Of a DNA stretch of 64,000 nucleotides, positions 31,749 through 41,500 are shown one piece after another. The stretch's first letter is position 1; each line of letters opens with the position of its first letter. The notes beneath the pieces are model-generated. The model worked only from the letters and a program-made list of their open reading frames with translations, was not told the DNA's origin and made no database searches. The translations under genes and the position numbers were made by a program. The DNA comes from Vreelandella olivaria (GTDB lineage: Bacteria > Pseudomonadota > Gammaproteobacteria > Pseudomonadales > Halomonadaceae): assembly GCA_004295565.1 (NCBI GenBank), contig AP019416.1, forward strand, positions 558,001 to 622,000. The letters run 5' to 3'.

Positions 31749-31815
31749 CCAGCATCACAGCGCAGCCTGTTTCAGAGCCAGTTCAATCAGTAGGCTTGGG
31801 GGGGCGATGGAAGCT
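31640..31815 (-). pseudogene. Remnant of an ABC transporter ATPase (C-terminal piece)
   Basis: On the minus strand the translation PSLLIELALKQ continues, after a one-base shift, as CAVMLVSHDPA, then a TAG stop in place of an expected Gln codon, then IAKVHDQQLALADLVK. LVSHDPAQ with a downstream ADQ-L-L pattern is the switch region of an ABC ATPase. No Walker A or signature motif is nearby. It lies across the 3' end of the LysR gene and suggests a deletion junction. Confidence 0.4.
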
Positions 31816-31816
31816 G

Positions 31817-32692
31817 CTAAAAGCAACGCAACACACTTGATTCAAAGGCTTTAAGCAGTGTGTCGTAATGACCTGAGTGAGGTAAAGCGGTCAGGGTGGA
31901 TCCAGGTATAGCAGAAGCCAATACTTGACCATGTTCAAGATGAACCAATGCATCGTGCTCACCGTGAAATATTGCTACTGGGAATGTGACCCCGGCTAAG
32001 TTAAATGGCCACTCTTGTATCATCAAGAGAGTGTCTCTAACGATACTGTCAGCCGCGATCTCTGTGCCTTGTTGTATTGAAGTCACTAGGTTTTTTTGAA
32101 ATGCTGCATATGCCTGTGAAGTTTGCAGATATTTTTGTTCTCTGCCGCTTAGGGCGTTTATCAACGCAGCCATTAGCGTGTCGCTGTTGTTTGTCAATTT
32201 CGCCAACTGGATCGCCAACGCCTGTGGGTCTAGAAGTGCTGTACGCCATACATCAGATGTCAGCGCTCCAGCGTGGGTAAACGGGGCGGTCAGTAGAGGT
32301 ACCGCGGGCGTTCACACTAAAATCAGTCTTTGAACCCTGTCCGAAAGGGCTAGCGCAGCGCCCATGGCAAACACGCCGCCGCCTGAAAAACCTAATAGAG
32401 AGAGTTGTTTAATCTGCAGGTGATCCGCTACGGCCCGGATATCATCGCTATGCTCGGCCAAACTGTAGCGCTGCGATGGTGTGGAACCACCATACCCTGG
32501 ACGATCAATGGCAATTAGCCTAACTTCTCTACTTCTTCCTGTTTCTGATGCCATGAATACTTCGTTGCTGGAACCAGGGATACCGTGACAGTAAAACCAA
32601 ACCGGTGCATCTATGGGGCCAGCGTCCACGACGTTCAATAAACGGCTATCTTGCCTTGGAAGACGATGAGTTCTCACTTTATTGTCATTCAT
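31817..32692 (-). pseudogene. Alpha/beta hydrolase interrupted by an in-frame TGA
   Basis: Alpha/beta-hydrolase fold enzyme of about 290 codons. The oxyanion region is FYCHGIPGS, the nucleophile elbow is GFSGGG (Ser), the acid is in FHGEHDALV, and the catalytic His is in PHSGHYD. The reading frame is the same before and after a TGA at 32312-32314, so one substitution, not an indel, breaks it. This is unlike the other breaks in the window. The complete triad suggests either a recent nonsense mutation or a base error. Its start overlaps the end of the LuxR gene by eight bases, so the two are co-transcribed. Substrate unknown. Confidence 0.7.
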
Positions 32693-33801
32693 AATGATGA
32701 ACCATCCCTACGCTGAGCAGTAGCTTCCTGATGAGTTCAGCCTGGCGAGTCACCTCTGTTTTTTGCATGATTGACTTTAATTGCGAGCGAGTGGTGTGTG
32801 TCGTTACATGCAGGCATGCGCTCGCCTCAGTCAAATCAAGGCCGCGCATTAAAAGATCAATCAGTCGCAACTCTGCCCCTGTCAATGCGTAAAGGTGTTT
32901 GAGACGTGCATGGTCAAGAGGAATAACCCTTTGCGGGTTAAGTAAAAGGCGATAACGGTCGTCGAGTGGCTTACATTCAAAAAGGGGACAGAGCTTCTCG
33001 GTTACAAAACAGTACCAGCGATGCTCCTGGGGCGCTTAAACGAATGCTTTCGCACTGACTCACTCCTTTTTTTAGCTTGTGTGCTGCCTGGTTAAGTGCC
33101 GCACTGGCTTTACTCTGCTTGATAGCCAAATAGTTATTACGCTGATGTAGCCCGAAGCTATGCGTAGTAAGCGCCTCTTCAGCAACTCGATTGAACCATT
33201 GGCAGCGAAGCTCTGAGTCTAACATCCAGACTCCAAAGGGGGAGGGTGTTAAAGCACTTCGCGCTTGCGCTAATGCTGCCTGCACCTGACTGGTAAGCCT
33301 TGTTAGCTGAACAACACGGCGTAAATGCCCGTTCAAATCTTCTAGTCGATGCTTTTCCAACTGGGTGAACGCACCTTGGGTGCGCGGTCGATGTATACCA
33401 ATATGCATAGCCGATGAATCATGGCGCTCAAACTGGGAGCCCATGGCGTAAAAGTTGCCATTCGGTCGAAAAAATAACTGGTAATGGTCGCTGCGCTCAA
33501 AAGCTTGATCAGAAATAATCTCGGTGCTGGAGTGTACTTTCCCTAATGGGCCGTTAGCCAGGAGGATGCGGAAAGGGTCAAATACGACGGCCTCGCGATT
33601 GTAATCAAGCCCTTGATCCAAGCCGACGGAGAAGGATTGATAGACAACAGGGTTATCGCGATCGGTGATGCGCAGCGTGGCGGAAGGCGAATTAAAGTGA
33701 TTGGCAAGGCGCGCTAGGAAGAGACTCCAGCCTTGAGGACAAGTGACGTTGTCATATAGCGCATGCAGTAGAGTCGATGTGGTTTTTTCTTCGCTGTACA
33801 C
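32685..33801 (-). CDS. LuxR-family (C-terminal HTH) regulator, frameshifted
   Basis: Cytoplasmic transcription regulator of about 371 residues. The C-terminal LuxR-type HTH reads LTGAELRLIDLLMRGLDLTEASACLHVTTHTTRSQLKSIMQKTEVTRQAELIRKLL. The long N-terminal part has a PAS-like segment near residues 190-240 (PFGVWMLDSELRCQWFNRVAEEAL). A T/C run at about 32980 is one base short. The start is the GTG at 33801, with a strong GGAGGT seven bases upstream. It is divergent from the Slam cargo gene and overlaps the hydrolase gene. No autoinducer domain was recognised. Confidence 0.8.
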
Positions 33802-34124
33802 GACCTACCTCCTGCCGTAATAAACACTGGCAATAGCAATAAACACAAAATATACCTCACTTTTAGCGTTGACCCCAATCAACGATTGCAGCCCTGATGG
33901 AAGTTTGTTTTCCCACACAGTGATAACAGTGAACTATGAGAAAGGTTTGAAATGTTTCACCCATTTGAGTGATTTTTAAAGAAGGGGGCGTGCTTTACTT
34001 CAATTTAGCTAGGGTCGATTTTAAGTGGTTGCTTACTTTTTAAGAAAACTCTCAAGTAAGGCTTTTCTTAATAAGCAATAAATTCGAGCCTAAAGCTAAA
34101 TTGTATAAGCAAGGGGAAACTAAC
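33802..34124. promoter_or_regulatory. A/T-rich divergent promoter region between LuxR and lipoprotein genes
   Basis: No gene is visible in these 323 bases. They contain an inverted repeat cgttga-N6-tcaacg at 33867-33884. A second one, taagaaaa (34041-34048) facing ttttctta (34063-34070), lies in the leader of the lipoprotein gene and overlaps a competing pair, cttact/agtaag (34032-34037 with 34055-34060). No clear Fur box was found. An aagggga ribosome-binding site precedes the ATG at 34125. Confidence 0.5.
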
Positions 34125-35163
34125 ATGAAACTTATTGATAATAATGGCTCATTATTAAAACTCTCACTGCTGGCTCTGACCATTGTCGCCGTAGCCGGTT
34201 GTTCCAGCAACGACCACTCTAGTCAGCCCTTGAATCCTGGCGACGGCACAGACGGCGGTGGTTCAGGCGCAGGTGGTGGCGACACAGGCGGCGGAGACTC
34301 AGGCTCAGATGGTGACTACGGCACCGTCAACCCGGCTAATGATATTGCCGCAGGTGAGGCCTTCGCGTTAGACACCACGACCATTAAGGCCACACCGCGG
34401 TCTGACGGTAGTAACGGTGCCACTATTAATTCCGGGCCCACCGTTGGTGCTAATGCCACGATCACAGTGCTTGAGGACTCTGCTGACGGAAATGCAAGGC
34501 TCCGGCTTCAAGATCCCGATAATGGTGTGGATACCATACTGGTTCAAGACGGCAATGACTCAACTCTTTACCTCACCGATGGTGGCGATCTGGAGCTGTA
34601 CTCCCAAGGACCAGTTAGTTTCGAGCCTGATTCCCTCTGGCGGTCTGAATTATGCCGCGTATGGTTTCTGGTCGGTACCTGACGGTGCCAGTGACATTGA
34701 TGTTGGATTCTTTGCTGGCGGCTACGCCACTCATAATGGCGATATGCCGACCATGGGCACGGCATCGTTTTCGGGCGCGGCAAATGGCTTCAGCGTTGCC
34801 TCTGATGGCAATGCCGCAGATGTTATCGGTAACGCCAGCATGACTGTCGATTTCGCCGCAGGTACCTTGACTGGTGCCATGACCAATATGAGATCCGGTG
34901 CTGATCTACCTGATGCGTTCAACAGCAGCACCCCATGGAACGATGTTGGCTTCAGCGGCACGCTCACCGATAACGCATTCAGTGCTGACGCTAGCGTTAC
35001 ATCATCACCTAATAACGCGGCTGCACTCGATGCTGACGCCGCGGGTAACATCAATGGCCGCTTCTACGGCCCACAAGCTGCTGAAGCGGCGGGGACATGG
35101 AGACTCCAGGATAATAATGGTGGCGCGGCGTTCGGCGAGTTTGGTGTCAAAAAGGAGAACTAG
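34125..35163 (+). CDS. TbpB-like surface lipoprotein, putative Slam (T11SS) cargo, frameshifted
   Basis: A lipoprotein of about 345 residues. The signal is LLALTIVAVAGC with lipobox VAGC and SSND following; a Gly/Asp-rich flexible linker covers residues 30-70. The remainder looks like an eight-strand TbpB-type beta-barrel (TbpB_B_D / Slam-dependent lipoprotein family): GLNYAAYGFWSVPDG, FFAGGYATHNGDMPTMGTASFSGAANGF, and the characteristic end INGRFYGPQAAEAAGTWRL with AFGEFGVKK. A CCC run at about 34640 is one base short. It lies directly upstream of a slam gene, the usual cargo-transporter pairing. The ligand is not deducible; relatives bind transferrin, haem proteins or other host factors, but a free-living host is expected here. 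Confidence 0.8.
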
Positions 35164-35171
35164 GTGATACC

Positions 35172-35199
35172 GCCCCATCCGTTCGGATGGGGCTTCTTT
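35172..35199 (+). terminator. Hairpin with T-rich tail between lipoprotein and slam
   Basis: The 9-base stem gccccatcc/ggatggggc with loop gttc is followed by ttcttt. It starts nine bases past the lipoprotein stop and 91 bases before slam, so it may act as a partial terminator that keeps cargo above transporter. Two copies of tttcgaaaag follow (35197-35220). Confidence 0.75.
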
Positions 35200-35262
35200 C
35201 GAAAAGCTTCTTTTCGAAAAGACAGCAATGCACTGGCTAGCTCCCTTAGCAAGGATTGATGT

Positions 35263-36584
35263 ATGTCTTTTTGTCGCTGTCTCTTTGTCGCACTGGCTTG
35301 CTTGTGCTTTATAGGCTTTGCCTTTGCGGATTCGCTCGCGCGTAATAGTGGCACTACGCGCGAAATCCCCGTGCCCGTTGTGGCGGCCACTCGCTTGATG
35401 GAGCAGGGCGAAAATGCGCAGGCCAAGGCTGTTCTTCTAGAAGCGCGCGAGCGCTTCGCTGATAACAACGATATTGCTTTTCTGCTCGGTATGCTGGCCA
35501 TGGGCGAGCAAGATTTTGAGACCGCCAGTAACTATTTTCGCGAGATACTGATCCGTGACCCACAGGCGGTGCGTGTTCGCCTTGAGCTTGGTCGCGCACT
35601 GTTCGAGAGTGGCGATTACCGCGATGCGGGGCGCCAGTTCCGTTTCGCGCGTAGCGGGAATCTGCCACCCGAGGTCAATGTCAATATTGACCGCTATCTA
35701 GGTGCTATTCGCCAGCGCCAAACTTTTACCTGGGATGTCTCGGTAGCCATGGCGCCGGATACCAACATCAATGCCGCCCCGAGTATCGAGGAAATCAGCA
35801 TCTTCGGTCTGCCCTTCCAGCTCTCCGAAAATGCCAAACGCAAGACGGGCATCGGTTTGCTGCTGAACACGAGCGCGGAGTGGACGCCTCACATTGCTGA
35901 CAACACACGATTGCGCCTTGGCGGCAGTCTTTATCGTACCGATTATCGCGGTGGCGACTTTGACGACACGCTTACCAATGTCCATATCGGCCCTAATTTT
36001 CAGTTTGGTGATTTGGAGCTAAGCACGCTTTTACCGGCTTCCACCGTTGGTACGGTAACGAACCCTATAACCATGGCACCGGCATTCGTCAGGAATTGAC
36101 CCACTATCCGTCATCTCGAACACGGCTGCATACTTCCCTGGAGCACCAGTGGGTTCGACACAACGAAGCCAGCAGTCTGGATGGCACCCGCACCAGTTGG
36201 TTGGGCAGTGGTCAATTCGCGCTGACTCCATCAAGCGGCGTTATAGGACTGCTGGGGGTATCCAGGGAATCGACCGCACTCGATATGCTCAGCAATACCG
36301 TCTACCGAGGCGGTGTGGGGTACTACCGCGAGCTGTTCGGTGGCCTGACAGCACTGGTTCAACCTGAGTACCTTCACGCTCGCTATGACGATGTAACACC
36401 GGCCTTTGGTGTCGAGCGTCGTGACGATCTGTGGCGCACTAGGCTACGGCTGACCAATCGCCGTTGGGTATTCAGAGGCTTTTCGCCAGAACTCACTTTG
36501 ATCCGCTCATCCCGGCGAAGTAACATTGACCTATATAGTTATGATCGTAATCAAGTGCAACTAGGTGTATCAAAGTTGTATTGA
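35263..36584 (+). CDS. Slam outer-membrane protein (DUF560), type XI secretion, frameshifted
   Basis: Surface lipoprotein assembly modulator: an outer-membrane barrel that moves specific lipoproteins to the cell surface. A signal peptide (LACLCFIGFAFA) is followed by a periplasmic TPR-rich domain at about residues 35-140 (ATRLMEQGENAQAKAVLLEARERFADNNDIAFLLGMLAMGEQDFETASNYFREIL). The DUF560 barrel starts near residue 150 (TFTWDVSVAMAPDTNINAAP, a family hallmark). A break at about 36035 leads to GFHRWYGNEPYNHGTGIRQELTHY. The protein ends in an aromatic residue (GVSKLY), typical of outer-membrane barrels. About 440 residues, close to known Slams. Confidence 0.85.
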
Positions 36585-36705
36585 GCCTTTTCTCTCTTCA
36601 CCCGGTATTGACCTGATGACATCTCGCTGCCCAACCGCGACAATAGCGGCACTATTTTTACAGCGATAGCTGCTTTTTAGTCGCCAGCTTTTATCAGGGA
36701 GCGTT

Positions 36706-37476
36706 ATGACGCCACTCAACCTCCTTTACCAGGATGAGCATCTTGTTGCGGTGCACAAGCCATCAGGTCTTTTGGTGCACCGCTCGGCGTTGGCGCGTGG
36801 CGAAACCGAGTTTCTACTTCAGCGACTGCGCGACCAGATTGGCAAGCGGGTCTATCCCGTTCACCGGCTGGATCGACCCACGTCCGGCGTTATGGTGTTT
36901 GCCATCTCTTCCACAGTAGCAGGCCTACTCAGCGACGCCTTTAGCGAGCGTCAGGTGGAGAAGCGCTACCTGGCGGTGGTGCGTGGTAAAGCACCGGAAA
37001 AGAACGTTTGGACTACCCGCTGCGGGAAGAGGATGGCACGCGACCCAAGGCGGAAATGCCCGCCATGCCCGCGATGACCGATATTCGCCGCCTGGATAGC
37101 GTGGAGCTGCCGGTGCAGGTCGACCGCTACCCGGTGGCGCGTTACTCATTGGTGGAGGCGCGGCCGCTGACCGGGCGGCGCCACCAGATTCGCCGCCACC
37201 TCTCCCGGCGGGGCTATCCGATTATTGGCGATGCCAAGCACGGTAAAAGTGTCCACAACCGTTTTTTGCCGAGCAGATGGGGCGCCGCGCTTACTGCTGG
37301 CCGCGACCTATTTGGCCTTTGACCATCCGCTGTTAGACAAGCGCGTGCAGTTGAGCTGCGCTTTGGATGAGACCATGATTGCGCTGTTTAATCAGCTTGG
37401 CTGGGCAGGGCATTTGCCGATGGACAGCGTGCGTACCCCGCCCCAGAAAACGCCTTCAGCCCTCCAAGCGCTATAA
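36706..37476 (+). CDS. truC: tRNA pseudouridine(65) synthase, several frameshifts
   Basis: RluA-family pseudouridine synthase acting on position 65 of tRNA. The start MTPLNLLYQDEHLVAVHKPSGLLVHRS and the catalytic motif VYPVHRLDRPTSGVMVF (Asp near residue 54) match TruC. Breaks occur at about 37005 and, doubly, near 37262-37285 (T and C/G runs). The second part has ARPLTGRRHQIRRHLSRRGYPIIGDAKHGKSVHNR and the third LLLAATYLAFDHPLLDKRVQL. About 255 residues. It is co-directional with tcdA, 11 bases away. Confidence 0.88.
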
Positions 37477-37487
37477 GTGAGTCTGCT

Positions 37488-38348
37488 ATGTCCTCCTCTG
37501 TGTCATTGAACCCGTCATCGGCTGCCACTGCCGACTCATCAAGTGACTATGAGTTTCGCTTTGGCGGTATTCGCCGTCTTTATGGCCAGCGTGCAGCCGA
37601 GACGTTTCGTCATGCCCACGTGGTGGTGGTGGGCGTCGGCGGGGTAGGAAGTTGGACGGTGGAGGCACTTGCACGCTCGGGCATTGGCAAGCTGACGTTG
37701 ATTGATCTGGACGACGTCTGTGTCTCCAACGTCAACCGCCAGCTCCACGCCCTGGATGGCACCATCGGCCACCCCAAAGTAGACGTGCTGGCCGAGCGCT
37801 GCCGCCTGATTGCCCCGGAGATCGAGATCATCGCAGATACCGCCTTCGTCACGCCTACCAACCTGGCCGAGCGGATTCCCGATGACGCCGATCACGTGGT
37901 GGATGCCATCGACAGCGTGATTGCCAAAGCTGCGCTGATTGCCTGGTGCAAGCGGCGCAAAATCCCCATTACCGTTACCGGCGCGGCGGGCGGGCAGACT
38001 GATCCCACGCGTATTCAAGTCGCTGATTTGACGCGCACCGAGCACGACCCGCTGTTATCCAAGGTGCGTTCGCGGTTGCGGCGGGACTACGGCTTCTCCC
38101 GCAACCCCAAGCGGCGCTTCTCGGTAGAGTGCGTCTACTCCGACGAGCAGTTGATCTATCCCAGCGCCGACGGTGAAGTCTGCCTGCAAAAGCCGGGTAG
38201 CGGTGACGCCACACGCTTGGACTGCGCCTCTGGCTTCGGTGCCGCCACTTTTCTGACCGGCACCTTTGGCTTTGTCGCCGCTTCCAAGGTGCTTGAGCGA
38301 CTTGCCAAAAAAGCCAACCAGCCAGTGACCCAAAAGGAAGCTTTATGA
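37488..38348 (+). CDS. tcdA: tRNA threonylcarbamoyladenosine dehydratase
   Basis: E1/ThiF-like ATP-dependent enzyme that cyclises t6A37 of tRNA to ct6A. It shows the nucleotide-binding motif VVVVGVGGVGSWTVEALARSGIG near residue 45, LIDLDDVCVSNVNRQ and HPKVDVLAERC, then VDAIDSVIAKAALIAWCKRR. Intact, 286 residues, the usual length of TcdA/CsdL. It lies between two tRNA/translation-type genes and its stop overlaps the next ATG (ATGA). Confidence 0.95.
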   Translation: MSSSVSLNPSSAATADSSSDYEFRFGGIRRLYGQRAAETFRHAHVVVVGVGGVGSWTVEALARSGIGKLTLIDLDDVCVSNVNRQLHALDGTIGHPKVDVLAERCRLIAPEIEIIADTAFVTPTNLAERIPDDADHVVDAIDSVIAKAALIAWCKRRKIPITVTGAAGGQTDPTRIQVADLTRTEHDPLLSKVRSRLRRDYGFSRNPKRRFSVECVYSDEQLIYPSADGEVCLQKPGSGDATRLDCASGFGAATFLTGTFGFVAASKVLERLAKKANQPVTQKEAL

Positions 38349-38563
38349 CCGCTCCCGTTCCCGGTATTTACCGTCATTACAAAGGCAGCCTTTATGAAGT
38401 GCTCGGCACTGCCCAGCACAGCGAAAGTGAAGAGGCGCTGGTTGTGTATCGTGCCCTGTATGGCGACTACGGTCTCTGGGTGCGCCCACTTGAGATGTTT
38501 ATGGAAACAGTCACCAAAGAGGGCCAGACCCAGCCCCGCTTTGCGCTGGAGAAGGCGTTCTAA
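38345..38563 (+). CDS. DUF1653 family protein
   Basis: A 72-residue small protein. The start [21 protein letters not shown] and the end [12 protein letters not shown] are the conserved parts of DUF1653. It overlaps the tcdA stop by four bases, so it is translationally coupled. The function of this family is not established. Confidence 0.9.
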   Translation: MTAPVPGIYRHYKGSLYEVLGTAQHSESEEALVVYRALYGDYGLWVRPLEMFMETVTKEGQTQPRFALEKAF

Positions 38564-38596
38564 AGCGAAGTGTGGTTCGGGGCGCGGGGTTCGTGC

Positions 38597-41500
38597 TTAA
38601 TTATCGCCCTCTGCATCATCCATGTCGGTATTGATTCCCCGTCTACAATCTCAATGCTCACCGGTAGTGTTGGCGAGCTGGGTATCGCGTCGCGCAATGC
38701 GCTGTTGAGGGTGGCATTGATGTTGGCCGGCGTTGACGGCTCCGACTGTGGTTCCTGCTCAGGCAGAGGTTCGGGCTCTGGTTCGGGCTGTGGCTCTGGT
38801 TCGGGCTCTGGCTCTGGTTCGGGCTCTGGCTCTGGTTCGGGCTGTGGCTCTGGTTCGGGCTGTGGCTCTGGTTCGGGTTGTGGCTCTGGTTCGGGCTGCG
38901 GTTCAGGTTCGGGCTGCGGTTCAGGATCCGGGGAGGCGGTGGCGCTGGGCGAGCGTTAATGGATAATTCTCCTTCGATATAATCGATGGTGTAATTTGGG
39001 TTTTCGGTGTTATTGACCGTGCCTTGCTCAATGGCGTAGTTACCCACGCTTTCACCTGTTTCGCGGGTCAAATTCCCCGACAGGCTTTCACCCAACACTA
39101 AGCCGCACTCGCCGGTCAGGTTGCCGCAGTCGGTCTGGTAGGTCAGTTCAGGGTCGGTATTGCCTCTAAACTTGTGCTTGTCATCTGCTACCACCGTCAC
39201 CGGGCGGCGGTTAATTACTAGCTCGTTGCTCTTGAAATTTAGCCTGTAGTTATCGGCGGTCAACCCCCCAGGAGTAATGTCATAGGTGCCGGTGTTGCTG
39301 GCCCCTTGGCTATTGCCGGTGTAAGCCAAGTTGCCGCCAAGCTCTCTCATCTTCGCTGTTGACGAACCCCGCATAGGTAACGCCGTTACCGCCGCTGTAG
39401 GCCTGGCCATCGTAGGTTCTGCTGTCGTTGTTGGCGGTGACGTCCAGTGGGGCCTTGCTGATCGTGGCGATATGGGTGCTATCCGCCAATGTTGTATAGT
39501 TGCTGGCTAGACCATTGTTATCATCGGTTAGGGTATAACTGGCCGTGGCGGTGCGCTGCCCGGCATTGGCGCTGTTGAAGCTACCATTGACGGCAACACT
39601 TAGAGCTTCGCCTGCGACCAGGTTATTCAAAGTACCCACCCTAATAGTGGCATCGGTTGTGCCATCGTAAGTTTTATCTTCGACGGTGGTACCACTGATG
39701 GTGAGTGGGCGTCGGTCGATGTTGGCGGCATGCGTAGTATCCGCTAACCGATAGTTATTGGCGAGGCCGTTGGTACCATCGTTTAGGGTATAGCTGGCGG
39801 TGACAGTGCGGGATCCGGCATTGGCATTGTCGAAGCTGCCGCTGACGGCAACGTTTAGATTCTCACCGGTGACCAGGTTGTCCAGAGTGCCTGCCGTAGC
39901 AGTGGCATCGGTCGTGCCGTCGTAGGTTTTGTCTTCGGCATGAGTGCCATTGATGGTGAGTAGGCGATGTTCAATGGTGGCGGTATGCGTGGTATCCGCC
40001 AACCTATAATTGTTGGCGAGGCCATTGGTACCATCGTTTAAGGTATAGCTGGCGGTGACATTGCGGGATCCGGCGTTGGCGTTGTCAAAACTACCGTTGG
40101 CGGTAACGTTCAGGTCTTCACCCGCGATTAGGTTGTCCAGAGTGCCTGCCGTAACAGTGGCATCGGTCGTGCCGTCGTAGGTTTTGTTTGCGACGGTGGT
40201 GCCGCTGATGGCGAGTGGGCGGGGATCGATAGTCAGCTTGCCGCTCTCGAAGGTCAGGGCGTAGTTGGTGGCACTCAGCCCGTCGGGCGTGATGTCATAG
40301 GTATCGGCGTTGGTGGCCCCTTGGCTTGTGCCACTATAGGTTAGGTTGCCGTCCAGCTTATTTTCATCTTCATTGTTGACGAAGCCTGAATAGGTTACGC
40401 CGTTGCCTCCGCTGTAGGCCTGGCCATCGTAGGTTTTGCTGTCGTCTTTGGCGGCGACGGTCAAGGAGGCCTTATTGATGGTGGCGGAATGGGTGCTATC
40501 CATTGGCGTTGTATAGTTGCTGGCTTGGCCATTGCTACCATTGCTCAAGGCATAGCTGACCGTGACATTGCGTGACCCGGCATCGGCGCTGTCAAATCGG
40601 CCGTTGGTGGCAACATTCAGGTCTTCACCTGGAACCAAATTATCCAGGGTGCCTGCCGTAATAGTGGCATCAGTAGCATCGGTCGAGCCGTCGTAGGTTT
40701 TGTCTTGGACAGTGGTGCCGTTGATGGTGAGCGGGCGAGGGTCGATGGTGATACTCGCCGTATTGTCGTAGCTGATATCGTAACCCTGCTGGTGGGAGTA
40801 GAGACCAGAAAAGTTGAGGCTATCATAGGTGCCCGCATCGGCGGCATCCGTTGTATATGTGAGACTGCTGCCATCCAGCATCGCACCGCTCACGTCCGTG
40901 GTGTAACCGGCGGTACCAGTTGCGGCGTCGCCGTCGTAGGTCTTACCGACAATATCGTTGTTATCGGGCGTCACCGTTACCGGCGTTAAAAAGCTGCGCA
41001 GCAGCGGTGTGGTATGGCCATCATAAATACGCCAAACCGAATCGGTGCCGCCTTGGGCATCGATGTCACTCCCCCAGGCGCTTCTGAAGGTATCGAGCTC
41101 GGTTAACTCGGCATAGGATTTTCCCGTGCCGTCGCCGGAGTCGTTGGTTCTGTTTATCGCATTGCCATTAGCGCGGGTGGTGGCGTAGTAGCTGTCAATG
41201 ACAACACGCAATGTATAACCTAATCGATCCCCGACCAGTCCGCCGACATCGGAATTGCCTGTTGCCTTACCGGTGGCGTAGGCGTTTCGGATGGTAACGA
41301 GGTTGTGGGCTTGGGTATCATTGCGACCGACTAGCCCGCCGACGTTTCTATCGCCCACTACGTCGCCAGTGGCGTAGGCGTTTCTGATGCGACCATCAGC
41401 ATTAATTCCAACCAGCCCACCAGCGAACATTCCGCCCGAGCTTGGCGTTTCCACGTTGCCAGTCGCATAGGCGTTTGTGATCGTACCCGTATTGCTTCCG

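Noticed and set aside
32312-32314. In-frame TGA as a selenocysteine codon
   Set aside because: The position is outside the catalytic triad, no SECIS-like hairpin is evident after it, and hydrolases of this family do not use selenocysteine there.
36096-36584. Separate small outer-membrane protein gene
   Set aside because: It is the C-terminal barrel half of the Slam protein, displaced by one frame break near 36035.
38570-38959. Plus-strand open frame of Gly/Ser/Cys repeats
   Set aside because: It is the antisense reading of the Pro-Glu-Pro-Gln repeat of tpsA1, which belongs to a much longer, motif-bearing gene.
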